Shown: positions 17,449 through 29,600 of the stretch, piece by piece
How the letters are laid out: every line of letters starts with the position of its first letter
How positions within the stretch are numbered: the stretch's first letter is position 1
Assembly: GCA_950097015.1 (NCBI GenBank)
Contig: CATNEN010000038.1
Coordinates: forward strand, 27,193,001 to 27,257,000
DNA: 64,000 nt
DNA from: Macrostomum hystrix
Lineage: Eukaryota > Platyhelminthes > Macrostomidae
Reading direction: 5' to 3'
Program-made: the position numbers and the translations under genes
Notes under the pieces: generated by a model
Databases searched by the model: none
What the model saw: the letters and a program-made list of their open reading frames with translations, nothing else
Told to the model about the DNA's origin: nothing

Positions 17449-18165
17449 ATGGAAGCAGCTCCTCCCATCGCTGTGCGCTTTAGTGCAACAATTCGTGGGA
17501 AGCGCAAAGCAGCCTGCGAAGGCTACTACTTTACACTTGAAAGAACTAGCCTGGTCGACGAAGAGGTGTCATTTTGGCATTGTGAAGAACGGCGCTTGGG
17601 ATTCATGTCCTGCTCGAATCCACATCCGGAATGGCTTTAAAGTGCGACAGCTGAATGACCACAATCACGGACCTGACGGCTCTCGATTCCAAGTTCTTGA
17701 GGCTCTTCGGGAGATTAAATCGGATGCCAGGAACACCGTGAATTCGACGGCAAATATCGTCATGGAACACACAAATGGGCTGTCTGAGTGTGCAGGCATA
17801 GCCCTTCCATCTCAAAGCGCATTAAAGCGGCAAGTTCAAGATGTTCGTCAAACGCACCAAGTTCTTCCAGTACAGCCGCTCAACCGAGCCGAGCTCATTA
17901 TACCTGAAGAATTTCAATTCAACAACGGAGCACTGTTTCTGCTGCATGACTCCGGACAGGACAACAATCGAATTTTAATCTTCGGTAGCGAGGATAACAT
18001 TCAAGCCCTGCAATTGGCGACAGATTTCTTCTCGGACGGCACATTCGATGCCTCGCCGCCACTGTTCGCTCAACTGGTGACAGTGCATGCCGAACTTCAA
18101 GGCTTCATAAGACCACTCATCTACGCATTGCTACCCAACAAGACCGAAGCAACGTACTCTACTCT
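17449..18165 (+). pseudogene. FLYWCH zinc finger / MULE transposase-like pseudogene
   Basis: The first frame starts at ATG 17449 and carries the front of a FLYWCH finger (GYYFTLER, then FWHCEE). A one-base shift near 17585 moves the finger's second half, CPARIHI and DHNHGPD, into the next frame, which continues with FSDGTFDASPPLFAQL and PLIYALLPNKTEATY, the N-terminal core of MULE-type transposases. The reading frame then runs directly into a 27-bp minisatellite and the rest of the transposase is gone. It is a relic of a Mutator-like element or of a domesticated FLYWCH-MULE gene. Confidence 0.75.
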
Positions 18166-19005
18166 ACATGTCTACTCTCTCACCTGTCTCTTCCATGTCT
18201 ACTCTCTCACCTGTCTCTTCCATGTCTACTCTCTCACCTGTCTCTTCCAAATCTACTCTCTTACCTGTCTCTTCCACATCTACTCTCCCACCTGTCTCTT
18301 CCACATCTACTCTCTCACCTGTCTCTTCCACATCTACTCTCTCACCTGTCTCTTCCACATCTACTCTCTCACCTGTCTCTTCCACATCTACTCTTTCACC
18401 TGTCTCTTCCACATCTACTCTCTCACCTGTCTCTTCCACATCTACTCTCCCACCTGTCTCTTCCACATCTACTCTCCCACCTGTCTCTTCCAAATCTACT
18501 CTCTCACCTGTCTCTTCAATGTCTACTCTCTCACCTGTCTCTTCCAAATCTACTCTCTCACCTGTCTCTTCAATGTCTACTCTCTCACCTGTCTCTTCCA
18601 CATCTACTCTCTCACCTGTCTCTTCCAAATCTACTCTCTCACCTGTCTCTTCCAAATCTACTCTCTCACCTGTCTCTTCCACATCTACTCTTTCACCTGT
18701 CTCTTCCACATCTACTCTCTCACCTGTCTCTTCCACATCTACTCTTTCACCTGTCTCTTCCACATTTACTCTCTCACCTGTCTCTTCCACATCTGCTCTC
18801 TCACCTGTCTCTTCCATATCTACTCTCTCACCCGTCTCTTCCACATCTGCTCTCTCACCTGTCTCTTCCAAATCTTCTCTCTCACTTGTCTCTTCCATGT
18901 CTACTCTCTCACTTGTCTCTTCCATGTCTACTCTCTCACCTGTCTCTTCCACATATACTCTCTCACCTGTCTCTTCCACATCTACTCTCTCACCTGGTTC
19001 AAAGT
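18166..19005. repeat. 27-bp minisatellite array
   Basis: About 31 copies of a 27-bp unit with CTCTCACCTGTCTCTTCCAC. The unit is a multiple of three, so several frames stay open on both strands (9-residue repeats SPVSSTSTL on plus, VEETGERVD on minus). Unit differences change residues freely in every frame, so I take it as a non-coding array that interrupts the transposase frame. Confidence 0.93.
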
Positions 19006-20543
19006 GAGAGTTGATAACAAATAAAAACAGAACACTCGACCTGATGTTGTGCGCATGGCATTTTGCATCGAGTAAAGTAAACAAAACTATAGTAAACAAA
19101 ATAGCCTACTAAATTCAACTTTCCAATTCACAATTTATATTTTCGACTTGACAAACGCACACAAATCAAGATCTAAATTTAAACAAGCAGAACTTGCTGG
19201 TGATTGAGCTAACATTGATAATAACTTTATTATCAATGGCGGGTCAGTTCCTGCGTTAATAATTTAGTTTTCAACTAAAACAATTGCCGCTTATAGATTA
19301 TAAACAATTGAAATTCCTCAATTAAATTCCATGCAAATGGCAAAAAACACAGAACGGTTCACGAACAATTTGTTTAGTTTAATAAGCTGATTTAAATGAA
19401 TACAGATTTAAATCATTAGATCGATCTTCGTATAAAACAGGATACAAAATTAACTTACAAAATGAAAATAGTAAATTTGAAAGTAGTTATTGGCATTTAA
19501 CAGCGCTATTTTTATGTACATCACAGCCAAACTAAATGAGACATTTTTTACCTTGCTTGCTACTAAAACGCGTTAGTTAGTAGTAGAATATGCGCGTGAA
19601 TAAATAAAAAAACTCATTCGATAATTCAATACAATAAGCAATTAAGTGACACTAGAATACAATGGCATGATTTGATCTATAAGACTCAATCAATATTGGA
19701 ATTGTAGGTTAAACAAAAAATGAAACGTGGCATTGTGCTTATTGTAAAAACTGATTTAAATTTAGCACCATAAAAACATCGAGCATGGACTGTTGCGCAC
19801 ACCTAGTGATGTAGTAGCAATTACGGTGGAAGAATGTCCACTTATTTGGAGACAGACTGGGGGCAGAGAAAGAGAGTAGATTAGGCTCGAGATTAGGTAT
19901 GAGATAGGGGAAGATAAGGGTTGAAATGGTGTATAGAGTATATAGAACAGATATATATTTTTGGAATCAATCGGAAAACACAACATGATTTGGCAAACAA
20001 AAATATCCTTGAAGTTTGTGAACAAACTAAAACAAAAAACTTGTTTGAACAAGAAAAAATACGTTAAAGCCTCTTTGTTAAATAAACAGAAGAGTTTGAT
20101 ATGTACTTTAAGGCGCTGTGAACAGTTGAGCTAAGTCAGACAGATTTTAGCATTTAGTTATGGACGCAACGATTTCTTTGCTGTGATAATAATGCAGTAA
20201 CGATATGGTAAAATGGATTTTATTTATAACAATATCACCAAGGTCAGTCTCAATTTTAGTCTATGGCCAAAACTCTATCCGAAAGTTTTGTTTGTGGCCT
20301 CAACTCTATCACCTTTGAAATGTATTCAATTAACATAATTAACATAAATTCAATTCTATGGTAAGAATATAATACTAGAGAAGTTAGTCTATGGCCACAC
20401 CTAAGACATCAAATAAAACAATAAACAATAACTCTATGGCAATAACTGTTAAAAATACTTATACATATCCGTCCTGTCTTAATACTTCATTGGTGACTAT
20501 TTTAATGAGCACATCACCACTTATTGGCCAGATTAAGACAGGA
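19006..20543. other. AT-rich region, 3' flank of the phosphatase gene
   Basis: Low-complexity AT-rich sequence. It contains TCTATGGCC-type short repeats around 20240-20440. On the minus strand AATAAA occurs at 20219-20224, about 320 bases after the phosphatase stop codon, and is a possible poly(A) signal. No other gene seen. Confidence 0.5.
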
Positions 20544-20641
20544 TTAAGCAGCTTCATCGGCCTGAAATCCCGGATTGGATGCGCCCGCCTGACTCTGTCG
20601 CGGCGTGGCATACACAGCGGACATCTCTATGTCTCTCGGAT
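20544..20641 (-). CDS. RPTP last exon (C-terminal tail)
   Basis: 98-bp exon after a CTTTTCAG acceptor. Phase 1 entry gives ADPRDIEMSAVYATP, and it ends NPGFQADEAA followed by TAA at 20544-20546. VYATP is a plausible phosphorylation or SH2 docking site like the C-terminal tyrosine of vertebrate R3 phosphatases (inference). Confidence 0.75.
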
Positions 20642-23600
20642 CTGAAAAGAATTACCAAACAATTATTTTACTGCACAATTATGCAATGCTTTAATGTTTT
20701 TAGCATGTATTAAAGTAGTAAAAACGTTTCGAGACGGTTAGCGGGATTGAGCACTTGCAGTAGTGTCAATTCATCAGGCCATGTCAGCCTAGCCATTAGC
20801 CTCATCACTCAGTATCTATGCTAGCCATTAGCCTCATCACTCAGTATCTATGCTATCCATTAGCCTCATCACTCAGTATCTATGCTATCCATTAGCCTCA
20901 TCACTCAGTATCTATGCTAGCCGTTAGCCTCATCACTCAGTATCTATGCTAGCCATTAGCCTCATCACTCAGTATCTATGCTATCCATTAGCCTCATCAC
21001 TCAGTATCTATGCTAGCCATTAGCCTCATCACTCAGTCTCTATGCTAGCCATTAGCCTCATCACTCAGTATCTATGCTAGCCATTAGCCTCATCACTCAG
21101 TATCTATGCTAGCCATTAGCCTCATCACTCAGTCTCTATGCTAGCCATTAGCCTCATCACTCAGTCTCTATGCTAGCCATTAGCCTCATCACTCAGTATC
21201 TATGCTAGCCATTAGCCTCATCACTCAGTATCTATGTGTTCTTCATCCTCAACTTTAGTTGAGCGCAGAAAAGGTAGGTGCAATTAATCGGCAGTTTAAT
21301 AGAAAACGGTTATCCAGAAAAAAACGAAACAAATGCTTTTAGGCCAGAAATTGCTTTGCAGTGGGGAGGGAGGGGAGGAGTGCATAGAAGTGGCGCAAAT
21401 ACCAGGAAAATTGACAAGAAGAAAATTTGCTCTTATCTAAGGCACCTAATCATAAATTTTTACAATAAATAATTTAATTCAAGCCGAAACATCGGACAAG
21501 CGGTGGCGATGTTCAATAGGAGCCGATAGCGAGCAGACACTCAGCTCAATCACAAATGATGACGGATGCTGACAAGAATGACAGCTGCTGTTAACAGCGC
21601 ACTTGTTTAGCAGAGCTGACTGTGTCACCGCTAGATTGTGCCGCATTGTGAGAACATGTTTAGTTAGTCAGGACCAAGTTAAACAGGTATGACGGATTAG
21701 TTGAGAACAGGTGTGACAATGAGTAGAGAACAGGTGTGACAATGAGTAGAGAACAGGTGTGACAATGAGCAGAGAACAGGTGTGACAATGAGCAGAGAAC
21801 AGGTGTGACAATGAGCAGAGAACAGTAAGACAATGTATAACAAACCGAAGTACAGTAAAAAAGGTCAAACAAGGTAAAAATTTTTACCCGCATAGGGCCC
21901 GTCAATCGGTGGCAGGTAGCCGTTTCTGTCCAAGTAGCTCAGCATAAACCGATAGATAAAAGCCAGCTGACCCTGGAGGTTAAACGATGCGGTTGTGGTT
22001 AGTGAGTTAGTTAGTGAGAAAACCTAGCCTTGGTGTGATAACTCCCAATCCTATGAACTCAATCTCAACCAAAAATTTACCTAAATATTTTCGCGACCCG
22101 AAACTACTCTCCGATTGTGACCCAAAATGACTTTCTGGCACTGAGCCACAATGACGTATCTCTAACCCACAATGACCTGTCTCTGACCCACAATGACCTG
22201 TCTGTGACAAAAATGTACACAATTTATATCGAATAACCAGTACAAGCTCAGACTCGATCTCAACCCTCCTCCCTCACCTTGGTCTGCACCATGAGCTTGC
22301 GGCAGTAGCGCAGTTCCATGACGGTCTCGAAGACGTCGATGCTGCTGGCACGTCGCTGCTCCAGCGAGCGCACGAGAATGTCCAGCGCGATGAGGGTGCC
22401 GGTCCGACCGACTCCGGCGCTGCAGTGGACGAGAATCGGCGGCTCGCTGTCGTCGCGCTTCCTCTGCGGCGCGTAACGGCGCATGTTGGCGAGGAAGTCG
22501 GCCAGGTCATCCACGTTGGGCACGCTGAAATCAGCCCAGCCTGTGTAGTACAACTGCACTACTTGCAACGGCTCCGTCTGGTTCCTGGAGATGTTAATTT
22601 ATTCGCAAAAACTGAAAGCAATGAAAGCATTAATTAACTGTGCCTTTGATAGATATAATTTTAAACTATAAGAATTATTAAATGTGAAACCAAATGCGAG
22701 TATTTTGCTCACAAATCTATGAGAACTCTATGTGAAAACAAATGCGCATATTTAGCAAACAATCTATGGTAATTCAATGGGAAAACTTTTTTGAATACAA
22801 TGTATGGGAATTCAATGTGAAATTTTTGTGAATACTCTGCAAACAATCTATGGGAATTTAATGTGAAAACTTATGTGAATATTCTGCAAACAATCTATGG
22901 GAATTTAATGTGAAAACTTATGTGAATACTCTGCAAACAATCTATGGGAATTTAATGTGAAAACTTATGTGAATATTCTGCAAACAATCTATGAGAACTC
23001 TATGTGAAAACGAATAATAGGAAATGATTTAAATGATTTGTAAACTATCGATTTGAATTTTTCACTGTTTTATTTTACCTGTCGGTGGAGCACGTGACCA
23101 GCAGGTTCCTCACAGTGTAGGTCCCAACCGAGCTCTCGCTCTCCAGCACCACTCTGATCTCGTCGTAGATCTCCGATTGGCCAACCTCGGACGGCCAATA
23201 GGGCTCCGACTTTTTCTTCAGGCCCTCCTGGCACTGGGTGAGGGTGACGATGAGCGCCACCCTGTGCTCGTAGATCATGCGCCAGTGGTCGTCCACTGTG
23301 CCCGGCAGAGGACCCTGGCTGGCTATGAACTCGCGCTCGCGATCCAGACCCCTGAGCGGACGAAATGTGTTGAAACTGCTATTGAACCACCGTGCTCTTA
23401 ATAATTTAAACATGTGTACTGTGCTCAAAGAAAACTAAAGACCCAAAATCTACTCAAACTAATCAAGGAAATCTAACAAAACTCAAAACAATCTAAAAGA
23501 CCTATACAGTGCTCAGACCCTATCTAAAGGTGCTCAAACCAGTTTTTCAGAAATTTTTGTCGGATTAAACAAATATTACACGAAATCCCTTTCTGTGGTA

Positions 23601-26600
23601 ATATGTACTGCTAATTACAATGCTTCTATATCGAATTCTTTTTTTGTAAATACACTAACTTAAACCAAATCTTTCAAATTATCATTCGCTCTTCATGCTG
23701 CACTCACTTCACATAGCTGGCATTGATGTAATCGTCCGGCGCGTGACCGGGTCCTTCGTAGCTAGACTCCAGCATTACCCTGGTATGGTCGTACGGCAGG
23801 ATGTCCGTATATCGATTCTTAGTCCTATTACAGTCGGCCATTGCGGCGTTAAAGGTGAACTGGTTGTGCTCGCGTGCGACGGCCGCTTCGCGAATCTCTT
23901 CGAATTGTCGATGCACTTCTAGTTCGCTGTCGCGCAGCATGTAGCTAACGTAGCGGCGGAAGTTTGCTATGGCCACGCTGTGGGGAATTTCCGTCCTGTA
24001 AGCGGCGATGGTTGCAGAGGCTAGAATATTACCGACCATAGAGTGCTGCGGGTGTCACTCTGGACTACTGGGAGTGCCTGTTCCAGAGTGCTGCGGGTGT
24101 CACTCTGGACTACTGGGAGTGCCTGTTCCAGAGTGCTGCGGGTGTTACTCTGGACTACTGGGAGTGCCTGTTCCAGAGTGCTGCGGGTGTCACTCTGGGC
24201 TAATAGGAATGCCTGTTCCAGAGTGCTGCGGGTGTCACTCTGGGCTAATAGGAGTGCCTGTTCCAGAGTGCTGCGGGTGTTACTCTGGGCTACTGGGAGT
24301 GCCTGTTCCAGAGTGCTGCGGGTGTCACTCTGGACTACTGGGAGTGCCTGTTCCAGAGTGCTGCGGGTGTCACTCTGGACTACTGGGAGTGCCTGTTCCA
24401 GAGTGCTGCGGGTGTCACTCTGGGCTACTGGGAGTGCCTGTTCCAGAGTTCTGCGGGTGTCACTCTGGGCTAATAGGAGTGCCTGTTCCAGAGTGCTGCG
24501 GGTGTCACTCTGGGCTAATAGGAGTGCCTGTTCCAGAGTGCTGCGGGTGTTACTCTGGGCTACTGGGAGTGCCTGTTCCAGAGTGCTGCGGGTGTCACTC
24601 TGGGCTAATAGGAGTGCCTGTTCCAGAGTGCTGCGGGTGTCACTCTGGGCTAATAGGAGTGCCTGTTCCAGAGTGCTGCGGGTGTCACTCTGGACTACTG
24701 GGAGTGCCTGTTCCAGAGTGCTGCGGGTGTCACTCTGGACTACTGGGAGTGCCTGTTCCAGAGTGCTGCGGGTGTCACTCTGGGCTACTGGGAGTGCCTG
24801 TTCCAGAGTTCTGCGGGTGTCAGTCTGGGCTAATAGGAGTGCCTGTTCCAGAGTGCTGCGGGTGTCACTCTGGGCTAATAGGAGTGCCTGTTCCAGAGTG
24901 CTGCGGGTGTCATTCTGGGCTAATGGGAGTGCCTGTTCCAGAGGTTTGCATGAAAAGTGAGTAAATTAAAACGAACTATTATTAATCAAATAGCCAGTGA
25001 AACGGCAGGTTTCACAATCACGCGGTTCAAAGCGAACCTTTAAGAGCCTTTTAAGTTAAAAGTGAACTTTTTTGCTGAAGTGTTGATTCATGCAAATCAT
25101 GAAAACTGTTATTCATAAAAACTATTTTCTTGACTATGTTATATAGAAAGGCGAGATTTTATTCGATTTGTTACGCAAAAAGTATCTAAATTGTTTGAGT
25201 TGAAATGAATAGTTGATTTTTAATAAAAAGCTAATTTAAAACAAACAAATATAAAGTTCGCATGCCAAGATTATTTCCTTGATGCAAAGACAATTAGCAG
25301 CGCAGATTAGCAGACTCCTAATACTCACTTTGCACCAATGGGTCCTACTGAATACACTGCGGCTGTGGACCTGGTCATTTATTTAGTGAAAGCACAGCAA
25401 ACTTTAAACACAAACCAGTTGGCATTGTTGTTAATCTACATGTATTTCTTTAATGAAAAAATCATTTAATGAAAAAATGAAAGGGTGCGAAAGGGACAGA
25501 CAAGGTCAGAGAGGGTGCGAAAGGGACAGACAAGGTCAGAGAGGGTGCGAAAGGGACAGACAAGGTCAGAGAGGGTGCGAAAGGGACAGACAAGGTCAGA
25601 GAGGGTGCGAAAGGGACAGACAAGGTCAGAGAGGGTGCGAAAGGGACAGACAAGGTCAGAGAGGGTGCGAAAGGGACAGACAAGGTCAGAGAGAGTGCGA
25701 AAGGGACAGACAAGGTCAGAGAGGGTGCGAAAGGGACAGACAAGGTCAGAGAGGGTGCGAAGGAGACAGACAAGGTGAGAGAGGGTGCGAAAGGGACAGA
25801 CAAGGTCAGAGAGGGTGCGAAAGGGACAGACAAGGTGAGAGAGGGTGCGAAAGGGACAGACAAGGTCAGAGAGGGTGCGAAAGGGACAGACAAGGTCAGA
25901 GAGGGTGCGAAGGAGACAGACAAGGTCAGAGAGGGTGCGAAAGGGACAGACAAGGTCAGAGAGGGTGCGAAAGGGACAGACAAGGTCAGAGAGGGTGCGA
26001 AAGGGACAGACAAGGTCAGAGAGGGTGCGAAAGGGACAGACAAGGTCAGAGAGGGTGCGAAAGGGACAGACAAGGTCAGAGAGAGTGCGAAAGGGACAGA
26101 CAAGGTCAGAGAGGGTGCGAAAGGGACAGACAAGGTCAGAGAGGGTGCGAAGGAGACAGACAAGGTGAGAGAGGGTGCGAAAGGGACAGACAAGGTCAGA
26201 GAGGGTGCGAAAGGGACAGACAAGGTGAGAGAGGGTGCGAAAGGGACAGACAAGGTCAGAGAGGGTGCGAAAGGGACAGACAAGGTCAGAGAGAGTGCGA
26301 AAGGGACAGACAAGGTCAGAGAGGGTGCGAAAGGGACAGACAAGGTCAGAGAGGGTGCGAAGGAGACAGACAAGGTGAGAGAGGGTGCGAAAGGGACAGA
26401 CAAGGTCAGAGAGGGTGCGAAAGGGACAGACAAGGTCAGAGAGGGTGCGAAAGGGACAGACAAGGTGAGAGAGGGTGCGAAAGGGACAGACAAGGTCAGA
26501 GAGGGTGCGAAGGAGACAGACAAGGTCAGAGAGGGTGCGAAAGGGACAGACAAGGTCAGAGAGGGTGCGAAAGGGACAGACAAGGTCAGAGAGGGTGCGA

Positions 26601-29600
26601 AGGAGACAGACAAGGTCAGAGAGGGTGCGAAGGAGACAGACAAGGTGAGAGAGGGTGCGAAAGGGACAGACAAGGTCAGAGAGGGTGCGAAGGAGACAGA
26701 CAAGGTCAGAGAGGGTGCGAAGGAGACAGACAAGGTGAGAGAGGGTGCGAAAGGGACAGACAAGGTCAGAGAGGGTGCGAAGGAGACAGACAAGGTGAGA
26801 GAGGGTGCGAAAGGGACAGACAAGGTCAGAGAGGGTGCGAAAGGGACAGACAAGGTCAGAGAGGGTGCGAAAGGGACAGACAAGGTCAGAGAGGGTGCGA
26901 AGGAGACAGACAAGGTCAGAGAGGGTGCGAAAGGGACAGACAAGGTCAGAGAGGGTGCGAAAGGGACAGACAAGGTCAGAGAGGGTGCGAAGGAGACAGA
27001 CAAGGTCAGAGAGGGTGCGAAGGAGACAGACAAGGTGAGAGAGGGTGCGAAAGGGACAGACAAGGTCAGAGAGGGTGCGAAGGAGACAGACAAGGTCAGA
27101 GAGGGTGCGAAGGAGACAGACAAGGTGAGAGAGGGTGCGAAAGGGACAGACAAGGTCAGAGAGGGTGCGAAGGAGACAGACAAGGTGAGAGAGGGTGCGA
27201 AAGGGACAGACAAGGTCAGAGAGGGTGCGAAAGGGACAGACAAGGTCAGAGAGGGTGCGAAGGAGACAGACAAGGTCAGAGAGGGTGCGAAAGGGACAGA
27301 CAAGGTCAGAGAGGGTGCGAAGGAGACAGACAAGGTGAGAGAGGGTGCGAAAGGGACAGACAAGGTCAGAGAGGGTGCGAAGGAGACAGACAAGGTCAGA
27401 GAGGGTGCGAAAGGGACAGACAAGGTCAGAGAGGGTGCGAAGGAGACAGACAAGGTCAGAGAGGGTGCGAAAGGGACAGACAAGGTCAGAGAGAGTGCGA
27501 AAGGGACAGACAAGGTCAGAGAGAGTGCGAAAGGGACAGACAAGGTCAGAGAGGGTGCGAAAGGGACAGACAAGGTCAGAGAGGGTGCGAAGGAGACAGA
27601 CAAGGTCAGAGAGGGTGCGAAGGAGACAGACAAGGTCAGAGAGGGTGCGAAGGAGACAGACAAGGTCAGAGAGGGTGCGAAGGAGACAGACAAGGTCAGA
27701 GAGGGTGCGAAGGAGACAGACAAGGTCAGAGAGGGTGCGAAGGAGACAGACAAGGTGAGAGAGGGTGCGAAAGGGACAGACAAGGTCAGAGAGGGTGCGA
27801 AGGAGACAGACAAGGTCAGAGAGGGTGCGAAGGAGACAGACAAGGTCAGAGAGGGTGCGAAGGAGACAGACAAGGTCAGAGAGGGTGCGAAGGAGACAGA
27901 CAAGGTCATAGAGGGTGCGAAGGAGACAGACAAGGTCAGAGAGGGTGCGAAGGAGACAGACAAGGTGAGAGAGGGTGCGAAAGGGACAGACAAGGTCAGA
28001 GAGGGTGCGAAGGAGACAGACAAGGTCAGAGAGGGTGCGAAGGAGACAGACAAGGTCAGAGAGGGTGCGAAGGAGACAGACAAGGTCAGAGAGGGTGCGA
28101 AGGAGACAGACAAGGTCAGAGAGGGTGCGAAGGAGACAGACAAGGTGAGAGAGGATGTAAAAGGGACAGAGAATGCCAGAGGGGATGTGAAGTTCGGTCT
28201 TGTAGATCGACTCGTTAGAAAGCAACGGTGAAGTTAAAAAACTTAATTAAACTATTCCTTCGACTTGTTTTACAACAATCAAATATCAACAAAGAGATGT
28301 TAGACTTTCAAAGCAGTTGAATTAGTCAAACCAAACTAGAAAATATTCTGTGTGTAACACTGACCCGAAGCCATTTTCATACCACCACGGTCTAAAAAAT
28401 AGGATAGTAGCATTTTTCATTTCGTAATTTGCAACTTTCTGACAAGTAGTTAACTTTAAGACTGATAATAGAAACAAATATTTGCTAGAATGGGATTGGA
28501 GATTTACTTAGAATGGGATTAGAGATTATTTAGAATGGGATTAGAGATTATTTAGAATGGGATTAGAGATTATTTAGAATGGGATTAGAGATTATTTAGA
28601 ATGGGATTAGAGATTATTTAGAATGGGATTAGAGATTATTTAGAATGGGATTAGAGATTATTTAGAATGGGATTAGAGATTATTTAGAATGGGATTAGAG
28701 ATTATTTAGAATGGGATTAGAGATTATTTAGAATGGGATTAGAGATTATTTAGAATGGGATTAGAGATTATTTAGAATGGGATTAGAGATTATTTAGAAT
28801 GGGATTAGAGATTATTTAGAATGGGATTACAGATTATTTAGAATGGGATTTGAGATTATTTAGAATGGGATTTGAGATTATTTAGAATGGGATTTGAAAT
28901 GATTTAGAATGGGATTAGAGATTATTTAGAATGGGATTAGAGATTATTTAGAATGGGATTTGAGATTATTTAGAATGGGATTAGAGATTATTTAGAATGG
29001 GATTTGAGATTATTTAGAATGGGATTAGAGATTATTTAGAATGGGATTTGAGATGATTTAGAATGGGATTAGAGATTATTTAGAATGGGATTAGGGATTA
29101 TTTAGAATGGGATTAGAGATTATTTAGAATGGGATTAGAGATTATTTAGAATGGGATTAGAGATTATTTAGAATGGGATTAGAGATTATTTAGAATGGGA
29201 TTAGAGATTATTTAGAATGGGATTAGAGATTATTTAGAATGGGATTACAGATTATTTAGAATGGGATTTGAGATTATTTAGAATGGGATTTGAGATTATT
29301 TAGAATGGGATTTGAAATGATTTAGAATGGGATTAGAGATTATTTAGAATGGGATTAGAGATTATTTAGAATGGGATTTGAGATTATTTAGAATGGGATT
29401 AGAGATTATTTAGAATGGGATTTGAGATTATTTAGAATGGGATTAGAGATTATTTAGAATGGGATTTGAGATGATTTAGAATGGGATTAGAGATTATTTA
29501 GAATGGGATTAGAGATTATTTAGAATGGGATTACAGATTATTTAGAATGGGATTAGAGATTATATAGAATGGGATTAGAGATTATTTAGAATGGGATTAG

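Noticed and set aside
18164-19099. Minus-strand 311-codon ORF with VEETGERVD repeats
   Set aside because: Opposite frames are equally open, unit changes alter residues freely, and the array interrupts a transposase frame.
25453-28231. ORFs of about 820-920 codons on both strands
   Set aside because: They are translations of a 30-bp array whose unit is a multiple of three and lacks stops. They are open in several frames at once, have no domain, and the array is intronic to the phosphatase gene.
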